A stretch of DNA of 64,000 bases from Pantoea septica (GCF_002095575.1 NZ_MLJJ01000008.1:1-64000), one strand, 5' to 3'. Positions 8,792 to 18,018 are shown, counted from the first letter of the stretch. Notes: generated by a model from the sequence alone, not told the origin. Program-made: numbers and translations.

Positions 8792-10207
8792 TCAGGCTCC
8801 CAGCTCGATGCCGAAGTAGTCGCGCGCGTTGTTGAAGCAGATGTTTTGCACCATCTGACCCAGCAGCGCCTCGTCGCCCGGCGCTTCGCCGTTCTCGACC
8901 CAGCGGCCGATCATCTGGCACAGCAGGCGGCGGAAATATTCGTGTCGCGTATAGGAGAGGAAGCTGCGGCTGTCGGTCAGCATGCCGACAAAGCGGCTGA
9001 GCAGGCCGATCTGCGCCAGCTGCGTCATCTGGCGCTGCATGCCGTCGAGCTGATCGTTAAACCACCAGGCGGAGCCGAACTGCATTTTGCCCGCCTCGCC
9101 TTCGCCCTGGAAGTTGCCCGCCATGGTCGCCAGCACTTCGTTGTCGCGCGGGTTGAGGCAGTAGAGAATGGTTTTCGGCAGCGCGTTATGCAGATTTTGT
9201 GCGCCCAGCAGCTTCGCCAGCGGTTCCGCCAGCGGCTGATCGTTGATCGAGTCGAAGCCGACGTCCGGCCCCAGCCGTTCGAACTGGCGGCGGTTGGTGT
9301 TGCGCAGCGCGCCGATATGATACTGCTGCACCCAGCCGCGACGCGCATATTCGCCGCCCAGCCACACCAGCACGGCGGTTTTGAACTGCGCGATCGCCTG
9401 CGCGTCCGGCGCCTTGCCGGCGCGGCGGCCAGCCAGGATAGCGTCCAGCGTCGCATCGTCCGCTTCGGCGTAGAGCACCACGTCGAGGGCATGGTCCGAC
9501 ACTTTGCAGCCGTGCTCGGCGAAGTAGTCGAGACGTTTGGCGAGCGCGCTGCGCAGATCGTCGAAGCGGCGCACGCTGATGTCGGTCAGCGACTCCAGCT
9601 TCTCAATCCAGCCCAGGAAGCCGTCCGCTTCGATATTAAAAGCTTTATCCGGACGCCAGCTCGGCAGCACCTTGACGCCGAAGCTGCCATCCTGCGCCAG
9701 CGTGCGATGATGTTGCAGATCGTCCAGAGGATCGTCGGTGGTGCCGACCATCTTCACGTTCATCTGCTGCATGATGCCGCGCGCGGTAAAGTCGTCCTGC
9801 GCCAGCAGCGCATTGCAGCGATTCCAGATCGCGTCGGCGGTTTTCTCAGAAAGCAGCGTGTCGGTAATGCCGAAAGGACGACGCAGCTCAAGGTGCGTCC
9901 AGTGGTAAAGCGGGTTGCCGATGGTGTGCGGCACGGTGCGCGCCCAGGCGTCGAATTTTTCGCGATCGCTGGCGTCGCCGGTGCAGAAGGCCTCCGGCAC
10001 GCCATTAGCGCGCATGGCGCGCCATTTGTAGTGATCGCCTTTCAGCCAGATGTCATAGAGGTTGGCAAAGCGGTAATTTTCGGCAATCTGCTGCGGGGGG
10101 AGATGGCAGTGATAGTCGAAAATCGGCTGATCCTTTGCATAATCATGATAAAGACGACGGGCAAATTCGGTATCCAGTAAAAAATCCTCGGTCATAAAAC
10201 GCGACAT
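8792..10207 (-). CDS. uxaC: Glucuronate (uronate) isomerase UxaC
   Basis: A 471-residue amidohydrolase-fold isomerase that converts D-glucuronate to fructuronate and D-galacturonate to tagaturonate. The metal-binding HxH pair is at His33 and His35 (FDYHCHLPP), and the C-terminal [13 protein letters not shown] stretch is typical of the family. Length is close to E. coli UxaC (470). It is the first gene of uxaCBA and is divergent from exuT. An ExuR-like operator lies 36 bases upstream of its start. Confidence 0.97.
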   Translation of the reverse strand: MSRFMTEDFLLDTEFARRLYHDYAKDQPIFDYHCHLPPQQIAENYRFANLYDIWLKGDHYKWRAMRANGVPEAFCTGDASDREKFDAWARTVPHTIGNPLYHWTHLELRRPFGITDTLLSEKTADAIWNRCNALLAQDDFTARGIMQQMNVKMVGTTDDPLDDLQHHRTLAQDGSFGVKVLPSWRPDKAFNIEADGFLGWIEKLESLTDISVRRFDDLRSALAKRLDYFAEHGCKVSDHALDVVLYAEADDATLDAILAGRRAGKAPDAQAIAQFKTAVLVWLGGEYARRGWVQQYHIGALRNTNRRQFERLGPDVGFDSINDQPLAEPLAKLLGAQNLHNALPKTILYCLNPRDNEVLATMAGNFQGEGEAGKMQFGSAWWFNDQLDGMQRQMTQLAQIGLLSRFVGMLTDSRSFLSYTRHEYFRRLLCQMIGRWVENGEAPGDEALLGQMVQNICFNNARDYFGIELGA

Positions 10208-10242
10208 ACTTGCTTCCTCTTGGACAGAGCCTTAATGCGCTC

Positions 10243-10262
10243 AAAGTTATCATACCAATTTT
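10243..10262 (-). promoter_or_regulatory. ExuR operator of uxaCBA
   Basis: On the minus strand this reads AAAATTGGTATGATAACTTT, matching the ExuR palindrome pattern (A-rich)TTGGTAT(N)A(C/T)AA(T-rich). It is 36 bases from the uxaC start, where repression by ExuR would block transcription. The regulator gene is in the window. Confidence 0.7.
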
Positions 10263-10404
10263 AGCCAGCCACGGAATTCTTTGAGATCTCGCTCACATAA
10301 ACAGCAGCTATTCCCTGAGCTCATGGACGTTTTTGCTCCCCACAGCGTACTAAATGGCTGTCATTACGCAGGTTTAAAGTATCCCACATTGCAAAAGGGG
10401 CTTT

Positions 10405-10420
10405 TGTGATGGCTCTCAAC
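10405..10420 (+). promoter_or_regulatory. CRP-like site upstream of exuT
   Basis: TGTGA, six bases, TCAAC resembles the CRP half-sites TGTGA and TCACA with three of five matches in the second half. exuT and uxaCA are catabolite-controlled in E. coli, which makes this plausible but unproven. Confidence 0.45.
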
Positions 10421-10424
10421 TTTT

Positions 10425-10443
10425 AAAGTTGTATAACAAGTTA
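10425..10443 (+). promoter_or_regulatory. ExuR operator of exuT
   Basis: AAAGTTGTATAACAAGTTA is a near-palindrome of the same type as the sites ahead of uxaC and exuR. It is about 140 bases before exuT, likely overlapping the promoter. Confidence 0.75.
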
Positions 10444-10585
10444 CGCTCTCGCTCCGTAATGGCAAGGTAAACACAGGGTCGCTTTTGCGCGGCCTGCGGG
10501 CGTGAGATTAAGTCGGCTCACGGTTGTCCCGCTCCAGATAACAACAGCGGCAAGACCGCAGACAGAACACTGGAAGAGGTAAATG

Positions 10586-11890
10586 ATGCGTAAGATTAAA
10601 GGGCTACGCTGGTATATGATCGGGCTGGTGACGCTGGGCACCGTGCTGGGTTATCTCACCCGTAATACCATCGCCGTCGCCGCGCCGACGCTCCAAACCG
10701 ATTTGCATATCACCACCCAACAGTACTCCTACATCGTGGCGGCCTATTCCGCCTGCTATACCGTTATGCAGCCGGTCGCCGGCTACGTGCTCGACCTGCT
10801 CGGCACCAAAGTCGGCTATGCCATGTTCGCCGTGCTGTGGGCGATCTTCTGCGCCGCGACGGCGATGGCCGGCAGCTGGGGCGGATTTGCGCTGGCGCGC
10901 GGCGCGGTGGGCGCGGCGGAAGCGGCGATGATCCCGGCAGGCCTGAAGGCGAGCAGCGAATGGTTCCCGGCTAAAGAGCGTTCCGTCGCCGTGGGCTACT
11001 TCAACGTCGGCTCCTCTATCGGCGCCATGCTGGCGCCGCCGCTGGTGGTGTGGGCGATCGTAGCGCACAGCTGGCAGATGGCGTTTATCATTACCGGCGT
11101 GCTGAGCCTGCTCTGGGCGATCTGCTGGCTGATCTTCTATAAGCATCCTAAGCAGCAGACCAAACTCAGCGAAGAAGAGCGTCAGTACATTATTTCCGGC
11201 CAGGAAGCGCAGCATCAGACCGGCAATACCAAAAAAATGTCGGCGCGTCAGATCCTGCGCAACCGCCAGTTCTGGGGCATCGCGCTGCCGCGCTTTCTGG
11301 CGGAACCCGCCTGGGGCACCTTTAACGCCTGGATCCCGCTGTTTATGTTTAAGGTCTATGGCTTCAACCTGAAGGAGATCGCGCTGTTCGCCTGGATGCC
11401 GATGCTGTTCGCCGATCTTGGCTGCATCCTCGGCGGTTATCTGCCGCCGCTGTTTCAGCGCTGGTTCGGCGTGAACCTGATCGTGTCGCGCAAGCTGGTC
11501 GTTACTATGGGCGCCGTACTGATGATCGGCCCCGGCACCATCGGCCTTTTCACCAGCCCTTACATCGCTATCGGCCTGCTCTGCGTCGGCGGCTTCGCCC
11601 ATCAGGCGCTCTCCGGCGCGCTGATCACCCTCTCCTCCGACGTTTTTGGCCGTAACGAAGTGGCGACCGCCAACGGTCTGACCGGCATGGCGGCGTGGAC
11701 AGCCAGCACCATGTTCGCGCTGGTGGTCGGCGCGCTGGCCGACACGCTGGGCTTCAGCCCACTGTTCGCCGCGCTGGCGGTGTTCGATCTGCTGGGCGCG
11801 GTGGTGATCTGGACAGTGCTGCGCAACAAGCCCGTCTCTGAGCTGGAAAAAGAGGTCACGCCGCCTCAGGCCGCGCCGGTGCGCAGCTAG
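10586..11890 (+). CDS. exuT: Hexuronate:proton symporter ExuT
   Basis: A 434-residue major facilitator transporter with 12 membrane segments that imports galacturonate and glucuronate. The sequence is nearly colinear with E. coli ExuT, including MRKIKGLRWYMIG at the start and GSWGGFALARGAVGAAEAAM in the MFS motif region. Two ATGs stand in tandem; the second (10586) is chosen for its six-base distance from AGAGG and its match to E. coli. It supplies substrate to the divergent uxaCBA operon and is followed by exuR. Confidence 0.96.
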   Translation: MRKIKGLRWYMIGLVTLGTVLGYLTRNTIAVAAPTLQTDLHITTQQYSYIVAAYSACYTVMQPVAGYVLDLLGTKVGYAMFAVLWAIFCAATAMAGSWGGFALARGAVGAAEAAMIPAGLKASSEWFPAKERSVAVGYFNVGSSIGAMLAPPLVVWAIVAHSWQMAFIITGVLSLLWAICWLIFYKHPKQQTKLSEEERQYIISGQEAQHQTGNTKKMSARQILRNRQFWGIALPRFLAEPAWGTFNAWIPLFMFKVYGFNLKEIALFAWMPMLFADLGCILGGYLPPLFQRWFGVNLIVSRKLVVTMGAVLMIGPGTIGLFTSPYIAIGLLCVGGFAHQALSGALITLSSDVFGRNEVATANGLTGMAAWTASTMFALVVGALADTLGFSPLFAALAVFDLLGAVVIWTVLRNKPVSELEKEVTPPQAAPVRS

Positions 11891-11933
11891 CTGCGCGGAC
11901 CGCTGACAAAGCGGTTAGCGCAGACCGAAGAGC

Positions 11934-11968
11934 AAAAGGTCCCACGCAATCCTTGCGCGGGACCTTTT
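11934..11968 (+). terminator. Terminator after exuT, related to the dispersed repeat core
   Basis: AAAAGGTCCC-A-CGCAA (11934-11949) pairs with TTGCG-C-GGGACCTTTT (11953-11968), then T-rich sequence. The preceding bases CCGAAGAGCAAA are shared with the dispersed palindromic repeat, so this may be an eroded or related copy. Confidence 0.8.
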
Positions 11969-11981
11969 ATTTAACGGCCGC

Positions 11982-12000
11982 AAAGTGGTATAACAACTTT
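11982..12000 (+). promoter_or_regulatory. ExuR operator of exuR (autoregulation)
   Basis: AAAGTGGTATAACAACTTT is an almost perfect palindrome 22 bases ahead of the exuR start. It is the best of the three ExuR sites in the window and implies negative autoregulation. Confidence 0.8.
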
Positions 12001-12022
12001 ATTTGCGACACGGGAATGCGCT

Positions 12023-12790
12023 ATGGAACTGACCGAACCTCGTCGACTTTATCAACAGCTCGCCAGCGATCTGAAAAGCCGTATTGAAACCGGCGTTTAC
12101 CCGGTGGGAGACAAGCTACCTGCCGAACGCCTGATCGCGGAAGAGATGAACGTCAGCCGCACCGTGGTGCGCGAGGCGATCATTATGCTGGAGGTAGAAG
12201 GCTACGTTGAGGTGCGCAAAGGTTCCGGTATTCACGTTATCGCCAGCCAGCAGCAGAATCGAGTGATGACATCCAGCCAGCTCGAATTCGCCAGCTTTGG
12301 CCCGTTTGAACTTCTGCAGGCGCGGCAGCTGATTGAGAGCAACGTCGCCGAGTTCGCCGCGACGCAGGTGACGCGTCAGGACATCATCGCACTGATGGCG
12401 ATTCAGGAAAAGGCGCGTCAGGAAGATCACTTCCGCGACTCCCAGTGGGACATGCAGTTTCACGTGCGGATTGCGCAATCCACCCAAAACAGCGCGCTGG
12501 CGGCCATCGTCGAAAAAATGTGGCTGCATCGCCTGCACAACCCCTACTGGCTTAAACTCCACGAGCATATCGACCAGCGCAGCATCCTCAGCTGGTGCGA
12601 TGACCACGATCAAATCCTCAAAGCGCTGATGCGCAAAGATCCCGCCGCCTGCAAACTGGCGATGTGGCAACATCTGGAAAATACTAAGCAGATGCTGTTT
12701 AACGCGACCGCCGACGACTTTGAATTTAACGTGGATCGTTATATGTTTGCCGAAAATCCCGTGATTCTGCCGGACGGCGCAAGCAATTGA
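12023..12790 (+). CDS. exuR: Hexuronate regulon repressor ExuR (GntR/FadR family)
   Basis: A 255-residue repressor with an N-terminal winged helix-turn-helix of the GntR type ([22 protein letters not shown], about residues 30-55) and a C-terminal FCD domain whose His residues bind metal and ligand. In E. coli ExuR represses uxaCA, uxaB and exuT until a hexuronate-derived ligand is present. All three local targets carry matching operators. The gene follows exuT on the same strand but has its own promoter and operator. Confidence 0.95.
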   Translation: MELTEPRRLYQQLASDLKSRIETGVYPVGDKLPAERLIAEEMNVSRTVVREAIIMLEVEGYVEVRKGSGIHVIASQQQNRVMTSSQLEFASFGPFELLQARQLIESNVAEFAATQVTRQDIIALMAIQEKARQEDHFRDSQWDMQFHVRIAQSTQNSALAAIVEKMWLHRLHNPYWLKLHEHIDQRSILSWCDDHDQILKALMRKDPAACKLAMWQHLENTKQMLFNATADDFEFNVDRYMFAENPVILPDGASN

Positions 12791-13118
12791 CATTGATTCT
12801 GCTGCGTTTTCACGCAGGAAAGTCAGTTAATCTGCAATAGTGTCAGGTCGTGTAAAGCTCCTTTTGACGGACCGCGTCAACAGGTAAAACTCCTGTGCGG
12901 CGGGCACATTCCCCTGTCTCAAACCTGTGATTTTTGTTACAGTTATCGACCCTTTCTTACCCTTTGCGACAGGGTTTAAAAATTCGCTGATTTAACAATC
13001 TATTCTGGAAGGACCCAGAAAATCCTGCACAGACTGCGCTCCTAAAACAGATAACCAACCGCCGGTCTGCGCTTATGTCTTTTAAGACGCGTTAAACAAT
13101 GATGTTCAGGAATGATTG
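12791..13118. other. exuR-yqjA intergenic region
   Basis: About 330 bases without a convincing gene. It holds an inverted repeat TTGAC-N7-GTCAA near 12862 and an AT-rich stretch TTTAAAAATTCGCTGATTTAAC near 12975-12998 that may be part of the yqjA promoter. In E. coli yqjA belongs to the Cpx regulon, but I see only isolated GTAAA boxes here with unsuitable spacing. Confidence 0.5.
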
Positions 13119-13796
13119 ATGGATATTTTGCAAGCGTTGCTGCAGGCGTTGTGGCAACAGGACTACGAAACCCTCTCCGATCCAACGCTGGTGTGGGCCA
13201 TTTACGGCGTGCTCTTTTTGATCCTGTTTCTGGAGAATGGCCTGCTTCCCGCAGCCTTTCTGCCAGGGGACAGCCTGCTGATTCTGGTGGGCGTGCTGAT
13301 CGCCAAGGGTACGATGAGCTTTCCGCTTACCGTACTGGTGCTGACCACGGGCGCCAGTCTCGGCTGCTGGATCAGCTATATTCAGGGCCGCTGGCTCGGC
13401 AACACACCGACGGTACAGAAATGGCTCTCTCATCTTCCCGCACAGTATCACGCCCGCGCGCATAGCCTCTTCCATCGTCATGGTCTGTCGGCCCTGCTGA
13501 TTGGCCGCTTTATCGCTTTCGTGCGCACCCTGTTGCCGACCATTGCCGGTTTGTCCGGACTGAATAATGCCCGCTTCCAGTTTTTTAACTGGGTCAGCGC
13601 GCTGCTCTGGGTGCTGATTCTCACCGTGTTCGGCTTTGCGCTGGGCAAGACGCCTATTTTCCGCCGCTATGAAGATGAGCTGATGTTCTGCCTGATGCTG
13701 CTGCCGCTGGTGCTGCTGGTGATAGGCCTGGTGGGATCGCTGGTGGTGCTGTGGCGCAAACGCCAGGCGAATCAGAACGGCAAGGGCGAGTCATGA
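13119..13796 (+). CDS. yqjA: DedA-family membrane protein YqjA
   Basis: A 225-residue DedA/VTT-domain inner-membrane protein. The family pattern is seen in [16 protein letters not shown], with an acidic residue in the reentrant segment, and in [19 protein letters not shown] with its essential Arg. E. coli YqjA supports the proton motive force, alkaline and osmotic tolerance and, with YghB, envelope integrity; DedA proteins are linked to lipid carrier recycling. The ATG at 13119 is preferred over TTG three bases earlier. It overlaps mzrA by four bases. Confidence 0.95.
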   Translation: MDILQALLQALWQQDYETLSDPTLVWAIYGVLFLILFLENGLLPAAFLPGDSLLILVGVLIAKGTMSFPLTVLVLTTGASLGCWISYIQGRWLGNTPTVQKWLSHLPAQYHARAHSLFHRHGLSALLIGRFIAFVRTLLPTIAGLSGLNNARFQFFNWVSALLWVLILTVFGFALGKTPIFRRYEDELMFCLMLLPLVLLVIGLVGSLVVLWRKRQANQNGKGES

Positions 13797-14155
13797 AAAT
13801 GTATGGCCCCATCCCCCGCCGCATGCTGCCTTGGCTGACTATCGCCGCGCTGCTGCTGCTGGCGCTCTGCCTGACGCCGACGCTGCTGCGGCACGAAAGC
13901 GTGGTGCAGATCCGCGTCTCCCATGCCGGCGGCCCGCTGCCGGATGGTTTTTACCTCTATCAGCAGCTGACGGCGCAAGGCATCCGCATCAAAAGCATCA
14001 CCCCCTCGGGCGATGCGCTGATTATTCATTTCGAGAATGAAGAGCAGAGCCTCGCCGCGCAAAAGGTGCTGCGCCGCCTGCTGCCGGACGGCTTTGTGGT
14101 CGCCAGACATCCCGACTCCGCTTCCGCCGCTCCTACAACGCTCACTATCTCCTGA
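13793..14155 (+). CDS. mzrA: EnvZ/OmpR modulator MzrA
   Basis: A 120-residue single-pass inner-membrane protein: a short cytoplasmic tail, a membrane helix at about residues 12-30 ([17 protein letters not shown]) and a periplasmic domain. In E. coli MzrA contacts EnvZ and links the Cpx response to OmpR. Its start overlaps the yqjA stop (ATGA), matching the E. coli yqjA-mzrA operon. A hairpin without a T run (14163-14190) follows. Confidence 0.9.
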   Translation: MKMYGPIPRRMLPWLTIAALLLLALCLTPTLLRHESVVQIRVSHAGGPLPDGFYLYQQLTAQGIRIKSITPSGDALIIHFENEEQSLAAQKVLRRLLPDGFVVARHPDSASAAPTTLTIS

Positions 14156-14218
14156 CTCGACATTGCCGTCCTGCGCTGGCAGGGCGGCAACAGAATAATC
14201 TGTATCCCCCCGTCTTTT

Positions 14219-14247
14219 TTGAACTTTTTGCAGGCGCTGTCTATGCT
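14219..14247 (+). promoter_or_regulatory. Promoter of yqjC operon, RpoS-like -10
   Basis: TTGAAC (14219-14224), 17-base spacer, TATGCT (14242-14247). With the base before it the -10 reads CTATGCT, close to the RpoS preference CTATACT. E. coli yqjCDE is a stationary-phase operon, which fits. A short inverted repeat GATAGC/GCTATC lies just downstream. Confidence 0.6.
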
Positions 14248-14333
14248 TACTGGATAGCTCGGCTATCTGACACGCCAGGAGATGACGCTGTCCGCTCGCG
14301 GCAGGTCAATAACAAAGGAAGGTAATAAGCCTG

Positions 14334-14708
14334 ATGAAATATCAATTACTTCTTGGCCTCGCGCTGTTTTCTCTCTCAGGTTCGCTGATGGCGGCGGAAT
14401 CGCTCTGTCAGCAGAAAGAGCAGGATATTCAGCATGAAATTGCGATGGCGAAACAGCATAACAATCAGCGTCGCGTTAATGGACTGGAGCGCGCCCTGAC
14501 CGAAGTGCGCGCTAACTGCAGCGACAATAAACTGAAAGCGTCTCACCAGACGCGCATCAAGGCGCAGCGAGAGAAAGTCGCTGAGCGCGAGCGCGAACTG
14601 AAAGAGGAGCGTCAGGAAGGCGACGATAAGGAAAAAATCGCCAAACGTGAACGTAAACTGGAAGAAGCACGCCAGGAGCTGAAAAAGTTACAGGCGGAGC
14701 CTTATTAA
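14334..14708 (+). CDS. yqjC: DUF1090 periplasmic protein YqjC
   Basis: A 124-residue protein with a signal peptide (MKYQLLLGLALFSLSGSLMAAES) and a highly charged helical remainder rich in Glu, Lys and Arg that should form a coiled coil (about residues 65-120). Two Cys (LCQQ and ANCSDN) may form a disulfide. Function is unknown. It heads the yqjC-yqjD-yqjE-yqjK cluster, as in E. coli. Confidence 0.9.
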   Translation: MKYQLLLGLALFSLSGSLMAAESLCQQKEQDIQHEIAMAKQHNNQRRVNGLERALTEVRANCSDNKLKASHQTRIKAQREKVAERERELKEERQEGDDKEKIAKRERKLEEARQELKKLQAEPY

Positions 14709-14744
14709 TCCGGACTCAACCACTGAAGCTAAAAGGAACATTAC

Positions 14745-15050
14745 ATGTCAAAAGACACTTCATCAGAACATTTGCGTGCTGAGTTAAAAAATCTGGCGGA
14801 CACTCTGGAAGAGGTGCTGAGCAGCACAACGGATAAGTCCAAAGGCGAACTGGATAAGCTGCGTCAGAAAGCGCGCGTCGCGCTCGACAGCTCGCGCGAG
14901 AAGCTAGGCGATTCTGGCGAGTATCTGGCGCAGACCACGCGTGAAGCCGCGCAGAAAGCGGACGGCTACGTGCGTGAAAATCCCTGGCATGGCGTGGGCA
15001 TCGGTGCGGCAATCGGCGTGGCGATCGGCATGCTGATTTCACGGCGTTAA
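14745..15050 (+). CDS. yqjD: DUF883 membrane-anchored ribosome-binding protein YqjD
   Basis: A 101-residue protein with a long N-terminal amphipathic helix and a C-terminal membrane anchor rich in glycine (GVGIGAAIGVAIGMLISRR). In E. coli YqjD, with ElaB and YgaM, is tail-anchored in the inner membrane and binds ribosomes in stationary phase. The motif ENPWHGVG before the anchor is a DUF883 hallmark. It is two bases ahead of yqjE. Confidence 0.94.
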   Translation: MSKDTSSEHLRAELKNLADTLEEVLSSTTDKSKGELDKLRQKARVALDSSREKLGDSGEYLAQTTREAAQKADGYVRENPWHGVGIGAAIGVAIGMLISRR

Positions 15051-15052
15051 TT

Positions 15053-15451
15053 ATGGCGGATTCACAGCAGAGCCACGGCCCCGGCAAAGGGGTCATCAAC
15101 ATTGGCCAGCGCATCGTCACTACGCTGGTCAGCATGGTCGAGACCCGCGTACGGCTGGCGGTGGTCGAGCTGGAAGCGGAAAAGGCCAACCTGATTCAGC
15201 TGCTGCTGATGGTTGGCCTCACCATGCTGTTTACCGCATTCGGGCTGATGAGCCTGATGGTGTTGATTATCTGGGCCGTCGATGCGCAGTATCGCCTGAT
15301 GGCGATCGGCATCACCACCGGCGTACTCTTTCTTCTGGCGATTATCTTCGGCCTGTGGAGCCTGCGCAAATCGCGTCAGTCCACGCTGCTACACCATACC
15401 CGTAAAGAGCTGGAGACCGATCGCAAGCTGCTGGAGGATGACCGCGCATGA
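15053..15451 (+). CDS. yqjE: Phage-holin-superfamily membrane protein YqjE
   Basis: A 132-residue protein with two central membrane helices (about residues 45-105) flanked by charged helices. It belongs to the putative actinobacterial/phage holin superfamily (DUF1469-type). Its role is unknown; coexpression with YqjD suggests a stationary-phase envelope function. It overlaps yqjK by four bases. Confidence 0.9.
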   Translation: MADSQQSHGPGKGVINIGQRIVTTLVSMVETRVRLAVVELEAEKANLIQLLLMVGLTMLFTAFGLMSLMVLIIWAVDAQYRLMAIGITTGVLFLLAIIFGLWSLRKSRQSTLLHHTRKELETDRKLLEDDRA

Positions 15452-15738
15452 GCCGCAGCAAACTGGAACGTGAAGCGCGCATTCATGAATTAATCGGGGA
15501 AATACAGCAGCAGCGGCTTGACCTGAGCGCAAGCCGCCGCGACTTTCTGCTAAGTACGGCGCAGTATGACCGCGGCTGGCTGACGTTCCTCAGCATGCGA
15601 CGCTACCTGGCCATCGGCAGCAGCGCATTAGCCATCTGGTCGGTGCGCAGCCCGAACAAATTTATGCGCCTGCTCAAGCGCGGATTCGGCGTCTGGAGCA
15701 CCTGGCGCATGCTGAAATCGGCTCTGCCGCAGCGCTAA
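15448..15738 (+). CDS. yqjK: YqjK-like family protein
   Basis: A 96-residue basic protein that ends the yqjC operon. The N-terminal half is helical (REARIHELIGEIQQQRLDLSAS), the middle contains a weak hydrophobic segment (YLAIGSSALAIWSV), and the end is Arg/Lys-rich. The ATG overlaps the yqjE stop, so translation is coupled. Function unknown. Confidence 0.88.
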   Translation: MSRSKLEREARIHELIGEIQQQRLDLSASRRDFLLSTAQYDRGWLTFLSMRRYLAIGSSALAIWSVRSPNKFMRLLKRGFGVWSTWRMLKSALPQR

Positions 15739-15946
15739 TCCCCTCTGCATTCAGCCGGTGCGAAATCACCGGCTTCGCTTCATCAGATTTCCTGAACAAC
15801 ACCTACAGAATATCTCGCTTACAACCTTTCCCCTCCGCGACTATTATCTCCAGCTATCAGCTCAGCAAACGGCAATGCCGCTTTTCGCTGGGAATTATCT
15901 AACGCAGGCGCGACTGCCCTGCCGACAATCTAGCCTGGAGTTAATG

Positions 15947-16360
15947 ATGAAAAAATTCGAAGATACTGGTCTGCTGCTGGCGCGTATTTTAATGCCAATC
16001 CTGTTCATTACGGCCGGCTGGGGCAAAATCACCGGCTATGCGGGAACGCAGCAGTATATGGAAGCGATGGGCGTGCCGGGCTTTATGCTGCCGCTGGTGA
16101 TCCTGCTGGAGTTCGGCGGCGGCCTGGCGATTCTGTTCGGCTTCCTGACCCGCTTCACCGCGCTGTTTACCGCTGGCTTCACCATCCTGACGGCGTTCCT
16201 GTTTCACAGCAACTTCGCGGAAGGCGTCAACCAGCTGATGTTTATGAAGAACCTCTCTATCGCGGGCGGTTTCCTGGTGCTGGGCCTGGTCGGTCCGGGC
16301 GCGTACAGCATCGACCGCCTGCTGCGTAAGAAATCCGCGCCCGCTGCGGCGCTGCGTTAA
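15947..16360 (+). CDS. yqjF: DoxX-family membrane protein YqjF
   Basis: A 137-residue protein with four membrane helices, nearly identical in pattern to E. coli YqjF (ARILMPILFITAGWGKITGY). DoxX proteins are linked to quinone and thiol redox chemistry. In E. coli yqjF is induced by aromatic degradation products through YhaJ, whose gene is also in this window. The second of two tandem ATGs is used, with GGAG six bases upstream. yqjG, a quinone-related reductase, follows. Confidence 0.94.
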   Translation: MKKFEDTGLLLARILMPILFITAGWGKITGYAGTQQYMEAMGVPGFMLPLVILLEFGGGLAILFGFLTRFTALFTAGFTILTAFLFHSNFAEGVNQLMFMKNLSIAGGFLVLGLVGPGAYSIDRLLRKKSAPAAALR

Positions 16361-16435
16361 GCACACATCTGGCGTAATGCCACATATACTTAGCAGGGCG
16401 AGGATACTCCTCGCCCTGTTTGCATTGGAGGCGAT

Positions 16436-17410
16436 ATGGGCCAACTGATTGACGGTGTCTGGCACGACACCTGGTACGACACCAAATCAACCGGCGGACG
16501 CTTTAAGCGCACTGAAGCGGTCTGGCGCAACTGGGTGACGGCGGACGGCAGCGCCGGTCCGACGGGCGACGCGGGCTTTAAGGCCGAGCGCGATCGCTAT
16601 CATCTGTATGTTTCTCTCGCCTGCCCCTGGGCGCACCGCACGCTGCTGATGCGTCAGCTTAAAGGGCTGGAGTCGATGATTGACGTTTCCGTGGTGCATC
16701 CGCTGATGCTGGAGAACGGCTGGACGTTCGACGACGATTTTCCCGACGCCACCGGCGACAAGCTTTATCAGAACGAATTTCTCTATCAGCTCTATCTGCA
16801 TGCCGATCCGCACTATACCGGGCGCGTAACCGTGCCGGTGCTGTGGGACAAGCAGCAGGGCACCATCGTCAGCAACGAATCGGCGGATATCATCCGCATG
16901 TTCAACAGCGCCTTCGACGCCGTCGGCGCGCGCGCCGGGGACTACTATCCGCCCGCCCTGCGCGAGAAGATCGACGAGCTGAACGGCTGGATTTACGACA
17001 CCGTCAACAACGGCGTCTATAAGTCGGGCTTCGCGACCTCGCAGGCGGCCTATGACGAGTCGGTGACCGCGCTGTTCCATTCGCTGTCGCGCCTGGAGCA
17101 GATTCTGGGGCAGCACCGCTATCTGACCGGCGACCAGCTCACCGAGGCGGATCTGCGCCTCTGGACCACGCTGGTGCGTTTCGATCCGGTCTACGTTACG
17201 CATTTTAAGTGCGATCGCCACCGCATCGGCGACTATCTCAATCTGAGCGGTTTCCTGCGCGATATTTACCAGATGCCGGGCATCGCCGAGACGGTGAATC
17301 TGCCGCATATCCGTCATCACTATTACGTGAGCCATAAAACCATCAACCCGAACGGCGTGATTTCGCTGGGACCGGCGTTTGACTGGGATGAGCCGCACGG
17401 ACGCGGCTAA
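16436..17410 (+). CDS. yqjG: Glutathionyl-hydroquinone reductase YqjG
   Basis: A 324-residue Xi-class glutathione transferase. The catalytic Cys63 lies in LACPWAHR, the thioredoxin-fold N-terminal domain continues to about residue 170, and the all-helical C-terminal GST domain follows (LTEADLRLWTTLVRFDPVY). It removes glutathione from glutathionyl-hydroquinones. Its place after yqjF (DoxX) fits a shared role in quinone detoxification. A GC-rich hairpin follows at 17415-17442. Confidence 0.95.
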   Translation: MGQLIDGVWHDTWYDTKSTGGRFKRTEAVWRNWVTADGSAGPTGDAGFKAERDRYHLYVSLACPWAHRTLLMRQLKGLESMIDVSVVHPLMLENGWTFDDDFPDATGDKLYQNEFLYQLYLHADPHYTGRVTVPVLWDKQQGTIVSNESADIIRMFNSAFDAVGARAGDYYPPALREKIDELNGWIYDTVNNGVYKSGFATSQAAYDESVTALFHSLSRLEQILGQHRYLTGDQLTEADLRLWTTLVRFDPVYVTHFKCDRHRIGDYLNLSGFLRDIYQMPGIAETVNLPHIRHHYYVSHKTINPNGVISLGPAFDWDEPHGRG

Positions 17411-17414
17411 ACGC

Positions 17415-17442
17415 GCGCGCCGTTCTTACCGGGACGGCGCGC
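17415..17442 (+). terminator. GC-rich hairpin after yqjG
   Basis: GCGCGCCGT (17415-17423) and ACGGCGCGC (17434-17442) form a 9-bp stem. There is no strong T run, so termination is possible but not certain. Confidence 0.5.
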
Positions 17443-17535
17443 CTCAACTGTTATAAAAATTCTGCGCGTTTCTGTGTCTGCCCTGGCCAACTGTTATCTG
17501 TTCTACTGAGCAGAAAAGTGACGGTGAGGTGAACA

Positions 17536-18018
17536 ATGGACGCCATTAAACAAATCTTAATCGACGAAATCGCGACGCTCAATCGCGAAGAGCGCCGCGA
17601 CAACCGGCCGCGTTTTAGCTTCTCTTTTCTGAAAACCCATCCAGGCCTCTGGGCGCTGATGTATCTCTGCTACGGTTTGTGCGTAGCGCTGATCTTCTCC
17701 ACCGAGATGCTGGGCTGGCCCGCCTTCTGGTTCGCCACACTGTTCGTGCTGGTGATGAGCTTTCTGATGCTGCTGGATATCAACCCGAAATATCGCTTCG
17801 AGGATATCGACGCGCTGGATCTGCGCGTCTGCTATAACGGCGAGTGGTATTACGTGCAGCCGGTCTCTGAAGGCGGCGTGAAAAAGATCCTGAATCTGCC
17901 GGACGCGCCGGAAGAGGTGAAAAGCGGCATTCATCGCCTGCTGCGGCAGAAAGGCGAAGTGGATTTCTATGACGTCTACTATCTGACCTGGGGACACCAG
18001 CAGGCGGCGCAGGTTTAA
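17536..18018 (+). CDS. YlaC-family inner membrane protein
   Basis: A 160-residue protein like E. coli YlaC: an N-terminal charged part with ATLNREERRDNRPRFSFSF, two membrane helices at about residues 36-80, the conserved YRFEDIDALDLRVCYNGEWY and a C-terminal cytoplasmic domain. Function is unknown. In E. coli ylaC lies elsewhere; yhaH occupies this place beside yqjG. The stop overlaps the end of the convergent MocR gene by four bases. Confidence 0.85.
   Translation: MDAIKQILIDEIATLNREERRDNRPRFSFSFLKTHPGLWALMYLCYGLCVALIFSTEMLGWPAFWFATLFVLVMSFLMLLDINPKYRFEDIDALDLRVCYNGEWYYVQPVSEGGVKKILNLPDAPEEVKSGIHRLLRQKGEVDFYDVYYLTWGHQQAAQV

Larger units (their letters stand above)
10208..10585. other. uxaC-exuT divergent control region
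   Basis: This gap of nearly 400 bases holds the two divergent hexuronate promoters. Seen in it are an ExuR-type operator close to uxaC (10243-10262), a second close to exuT (10425-10443) and a CRP-like site (10405-10420). The final 140 bases before exuT form a long leader. No open reading frame with family features was seen. Confidence 0.7.

Noticed and set aside
12840-12900. CpxR box upstream of yqjA
   Set aside because: Two GTAAA boxes occur but are about 27 bases apart, not the 4-8 base spacing of a CpxR site.
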